From an uncultured Eubacteriales bacterium (lineage in GTDB: Bacteria; Bacillota; Clostridia; Christensenellales; CAG-138), in contig UQXE01000053.1 of NCBI GenBank assembly GCA_900544965.1, positions 1 to 8,720 of the forward strand: a stretch of DNA of 8,720 nt, given 5' to 3'. Of this stretch, positions 7,001 through 8,720 are shown one piece after another. The position numbers and the translations under genes were made by a program. Below the pieces are notes generated by a model. The model saw only the letters and a list, made by a program, of their open reading frames with translations. It ran no database searches and was not told where the DNA came from. Positions within the stretch are counted from its first letter, which is position 1; each line of letters begins with the position of its first letter.

Positions 7001-7079
7001 CATGGCGGGTATCATGCCCGGCGTGGGCGGGCACAGCCCTAGTCCATCCCGCGCCTCAGCTGCTCAAGCGCCTGCCTGT
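7001..7079. repeat. Repeat copy C, overlapping the true yacP 3' end
   Basis: This is the copy inside the functional locus. It spans the last 41 bases of yacP, its TAG stop (7039-7041) and 38 bases downstream. It matches copy B over 7001-7056 and copy A over 7030-7079, so it is the likely source of both. Confidence 0.65.
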
Positions 7080-7548
7080 AACTGTCGTCAAGCCTGCTTT
7101 CAAGCATGTTTCGGCTATGCAGCGTGTCGGGAGCTTCTAGGTACGAACGCCGGTATTCTTCCTTTGCCGCTTCTATATCCCTTAACAGCTCCCTGGCGCT
7201 CATTCGTTCGGCATAGTTCATAACCATCACCTGCTCAAGGCCGTCGGACGTAGCCACCCGTATCCGTACGCCCCGCCTGCTGAAAACGCGCACCGTACGC
7301 TCTATGAACATATCGGCTGTTTCACCCGCTCCGGTATAAACAACCATCCCGTCGTCAAGGCTTCCGGTTACGCTTTCCGGCGTATTTTGATAATGCGCGT
7401 CGAATACCAGCATAACGCTTACATTAGTGAACCCCGCGTAATCCCTGAGAAGGTCGAACAATACGTCGCGTGCATGCTCAAGCGGAAGGCCGCTCAGCCG
7501 GCCCGACGAGTTTATAACGTTATAGCCGTCCACGATTATCAGGTTCAT
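7039..7548 (-). CDS. yacP: NYN-domain endoribonuclease YacP/Rae1
   Basis: A 169-residue PIN-like NYN-domain nuclease. In Bacillus the homologue Rae1 enters the ribosomal A site and cuts certain mRNAs during translation. Visible signatures are IIVDGYNVI (4-12, Asp7), LVFDAH (47-52, Asp50), GETADMFIER (75-84, Glu76 and Asp79), ATSDGLEQ (99-106, Asp102), SARELLRDIE near 117-126, and the family-typical RRG-x-D C-terminus. The acidic residues are those expected to bind metal. The ATG at 7548 has GGAG (7558-7555) six bases upstream. That ribosome site lies inside the arm of an 11-bp inverted repeat, so translation may depend on RNA folding. rlmB lies 115 bases upstream and sigH downstream, the conserved order. 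Its 3' end has been copied into the downstream gap. Confidence 0.93.
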   Translation of the reverse strand: MNLIIVDGYNVINSSGRLSGLPLEHARDVLFDLLRDYAGFTNVSVMLVFDAHYQNTPESVTGSLDDGMVVYTGAGETADMFIERTVRVFSRRGVRIRVATSDGLEQVMVMNYAERMSARELLRDIEAAKEEYRRSYLEAPDTLHSRNMLESRLDDSYRQALEQLRRGMD

Positions 7549-7554
7549 GCGCTT

Positions 7555-7595
7555 CTCCGGAGTTCATATGGTATAAACGCCTGAGAACTCCGGAG
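7555..7595 (-). promoter_or_regulatory. Inverted repeat that can sequester the yacP ribosome-binding site
   Basis: CTCCGGAGTTC (7555-7565) and GAACTCCGGAG (7585-7595) are perfect 11-bp inverted arms around a 19-base loop. In the - strand transcript the second arm contains the GGAG that serves as yacP ribosome site, six bases before the ATG. Each arm also contains the self-complementary octamer CTCCGGAG, so arms could instead pair between molecules. Pairing is seen directly; translational control is inferred. Confidence 0.55.
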
Positions 7596-7608
7596 GCCCG
7601 CGGCCCAA

Positions 7609-7629
7609 CGGCGCGGCCAGGCCGCGCCG
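7609..7629 (-). repeat. GC-rich hairpin in the rlmB-yacP gap
   Basis: CGGCGCGG (7609-7616) and CCGCGCCG (7622-7629) form an 8-bp all-GC stem with loop CCAGG. It overlaps a second possible stem (GCCGG 7626-7630 with CCGGC 7640-7644). There is no T-tract on either side, so a classical terminator is unlikely; it could slow polymerase, protect the rlmB mRNA end or mark a processing point. Confidence 0.5.
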
Positions 7630-7663
7630 GCTTCGGTTACCGGCGTGTCAGGCATCCCGACCA

Positions 7664-8720
7664 TTACCTTACAGGCTTTGCGGCCGCCGCAGAGGCGCCG
7701 TGCTCCCGCCGCCTTTTTTCAAACATCAAAATGCCTGCGGCAACCGACGCGTTGAGCGATTCAAGCTGCCCGCGCAGCGGAACTGACACAAGGAAATCGC
7801 ATTTCTCCTTTGCAAGGCGGCCCAGGCCGTCGCCCTCGCCCCCTATAACCAGGCCGATTGCTCCCTTTAGATCGCAATCGTATACAGGCGTTCCGCCCGT
7901 ATCCGCGCCGGCTATCCATAGGCCTTCATCCTTCAGCCGCTCCATGGCGCCGCATATGTTTGATACCCTTGCCACCCTCATATACGAAACCGCGCCTGCC
8001 GACGCCTTTACCGCGGCGGCGGTAAGCGACGCGCTTCTGCGCTTTGGTATTATTACGCCGTGCGCTCCCGCGCATTCCGCGCTCCTTATTATCGAGCCCA
8101 GGTTGTGGGGATCCTCTATGCCGTCAAGAATAATCACAAAGGGCTGTTCTCCCTTTTCGCGCGCATACTCCAATATATCCGATATGTCGCAGTATTCGGC
8201 GCCGGGAATAAACGCCGCTATGCCCTGGTGGTTGCCGGTCCGTCCTCCATATCCAAAGGGCATGCACAGCTGGTCCAGCTTTTGGCGCGGTGTTTCGTGG
8301 ATTATAAGGTTTCTGTCGCGCGCCAGACTCAATATCTCCCTGAGTGAACCGTCCTGCTCGGCGCTTACCCACAGCTTGTCAATGCTGCGGCCGCTCTTTA
8401 TCGCCTCCTTAACGGCGTTTCTTCCCATGATGATATTGGGAAGCTCATCCTCGGGCAACCGGGACGGCGAGGGGTCTATAACCGGCTCCCTGCCGCCGGA
8501 GCGGTCGTCACGTCTGTCGTAGGGCCTGCCGTAGCCGCCTGGACGGTCTCCGTCCCGCTTATCATAAGGCTTGTTGTAGCCGCCGGAGCGGTCGTCACGT
8601 CTGTCGTAGGGCCTGCCGTAGCCGCCTGGACGGTCTCCGTCCCGCTTATCATAAGGCTTGTTGTAGCCGCCGGAGCGGTCGTCACGTCTGTCGTAGGGCC
8701 TGCCGTAGCCGCCTGGACGG
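7664..8720 (-). CDS. rlmB: 23S rRNA (guanosine-2'-O)-methyltransferase RlmB with repeat-rich N-terminal extension (5' end outside window)
   Basis: SPOUT-class (TrmH/SpoU) enzyme, expected to 2'-O-methylate G2251 of 23S rRNA using S-adenosylmethionine. The core begins at IIMGRNAVKEAI with the SpoU substrate-binding domain, ending near HQGIAAFIPG. The catalytic domain has motif 1 DGIEDPHNLGSIIRSAE, motif 2 GLVIGGEGDGLG and motif 3 VPLRGQLESLNASVAAGI, which form the trefoil-knot cofactor site. A TTG at 8458 could be mistaken for the start, but it has no ribosome site and the frame stays open through 8719, the window edge. The 87 extra codons hold 2.6 copies of a 29-residue Gly/Arg/Tyr/Asp-rich unit and an 11-residue linker. 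Codons before 8719 are missing. Core assignment is secure; the extension's role is unknown. yacP and sigH follow on the same strand. Confidence 0.93.
   Translation of the reverse strand, partial: RPGGYGRPYDRRDDRSGGYNKPYDKRDGDRPGGYGRPYDRRDDRSGGYNKPYDKRDGDRPGGYGRPYDRRDDRSGGREPVIDPSPSRLPEDELPNIIMGRNAVKEAIKSGRSIDKLWVSAEQDGSLREILSLARDRNLIIHETPRQKLDQLCMPFGYGGRTGNHQGIAAFIPGAEYCDISDILEYAREKGEQPFVIILDGIEDPHNLGSIIRSAECAGAHGVIIPKRRSASLTAAAVKASAGAVSYMRVARVSNICGAMERLKDEGLWIAGADTGGTPVYDCDLKGAIGLVIGGEGDGLGRLAKEKCDFLVSVPLRGQLESLNASVAAGILMFEKRRREHGASAAAAKPVR
8492..8719 (-). repeat. Perfect 87-bp tandem repeat (2.6 visible copies) in the rlmB coding sequence
   Basis: Units at 8719-8633, 8632-8546 and a partial at 8545-8492 (54 bases) are identical as read. 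As 87 is divisible by three, each unit adds 29 residues without a frameshift. Each unit is a diverged double of a shorter motif R-x-GGY-x-[RK]-PYD-[RK]-RD. The array continues beyond the window, so total copy number is unknown. Confidence 0.95.

Larger units (their letters stand above)
6487..7038. other. Long yacP-sigH gap containing degenerate repeats
   Basis: These 552 bases hold no gene I can support; frames open here are GC-rich chance frames without ribosome sites. About 260 bases (6697-6904 and 7001-7038) consist of imperfect copies of a segment that includes the yacP 3' end. In related genomes yacP and sigH are usually much closer. No clear promoter, tRNA or terminator was found. A small inverted repeat (GCCT 6557-6560, AGGC 6576-6579, enclosing CAGA-CGG-TCTG) lies near sigH. 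Confidence 0.5.

Noticed and set aside
8456..8458. TTG as the start of rlmB
   Set aside because: It has no ribosome-binding site, and the same frame is open upstream with a coherent repeated protein sequence to the window edge, so this codon is most likely an internal Leu.
8476..8685. Thr/Ala-rich repeat protein in another - strand frame of the 87-bp array
   Set aside because: A repeat of length divisible by three keeps several frames open at once. The frame continuous with the RlmB core is the real one.
8492..8720. CRISPR-like array
   Set aside because: The repeats are directly adjacent with no unique spacers and sit in frame within a coding sequence.

Overview
The window looks like a chromosomal segment of a GC-rich member of the Clostridia or a related spore-forming Firmicute. 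The evidence is the gene order Sua5-ywlE-rpiB-upp on the + strand, the order rlmB-yacP-sigH on the - strand, and a sporulation-type sigma factor very close to SigH. Housekeeping genes are GC-rich but use many ATA, AGG and AGC codons. All three stop codons end genes here, so the genetic code is standard. I cannot name a genus.

Layout. (1) Positions 92-2925, + strand, hold four compact housekeeping genes: Sua5-type threonylcarbamoyl-AMP synthase (tRNA t6A synthesis), a YwlE-type protein arginine phosphatase, ribose-5-phosphate isomerase B and uracil phosphoribosyltransferase. ywlE and rpiB overlap by 4 bases, and the upp leader is rich in inverted repeats. Bases 1-91 hold only the Sua5 ribosome site and no gene I can recognise. 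(2) Positions 2926-3252 are non-coding, with a strong hairpin, a -10-like box and an exact Spo0A-box 7-mer. (3) Positions 3253-5410, + strand, are clearly AT-richer: a SpoIID/LytB-like secreted protein gene broken by one nonsense codon and two frameshifts, then an unrecognised lipoprotein. (4) Positions 5411-5847 are non-coding between convergent genes, with candidate terminators for both strands. (5) Positions 5848-8720, - strand, hold sigH, a 552-base gap with degenerate copies of the yacP 3' end, yacP (rae1), and rlmB, whose 5' end runs off the window.

The most unusual feature is at the right edge. The rlmB reading frame does not start at a visible codon; it continues upstream through perfect 87-bp tandem repeats to the window end. 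These encode a Gly/Arg/Tyr/Asp-rich low-complexity N-terminal extension on a rRNA methyltransferase. Other points are an 11-bp inverted repeat that would pair away the yacP ribosome-binding site, and degenerate duplications of the yacP tail.

Functionally, most intact genes concern translation (t6A37 of tRNA, Gm2251 of 23S rRNA, ribosome-associated mRNA cleavage), nucleotide and sugar phosphate salvage, and stress or sporulation control. I see no phage, transposase, CRISPR array, defence cassette, tRNA or rRNA gene.
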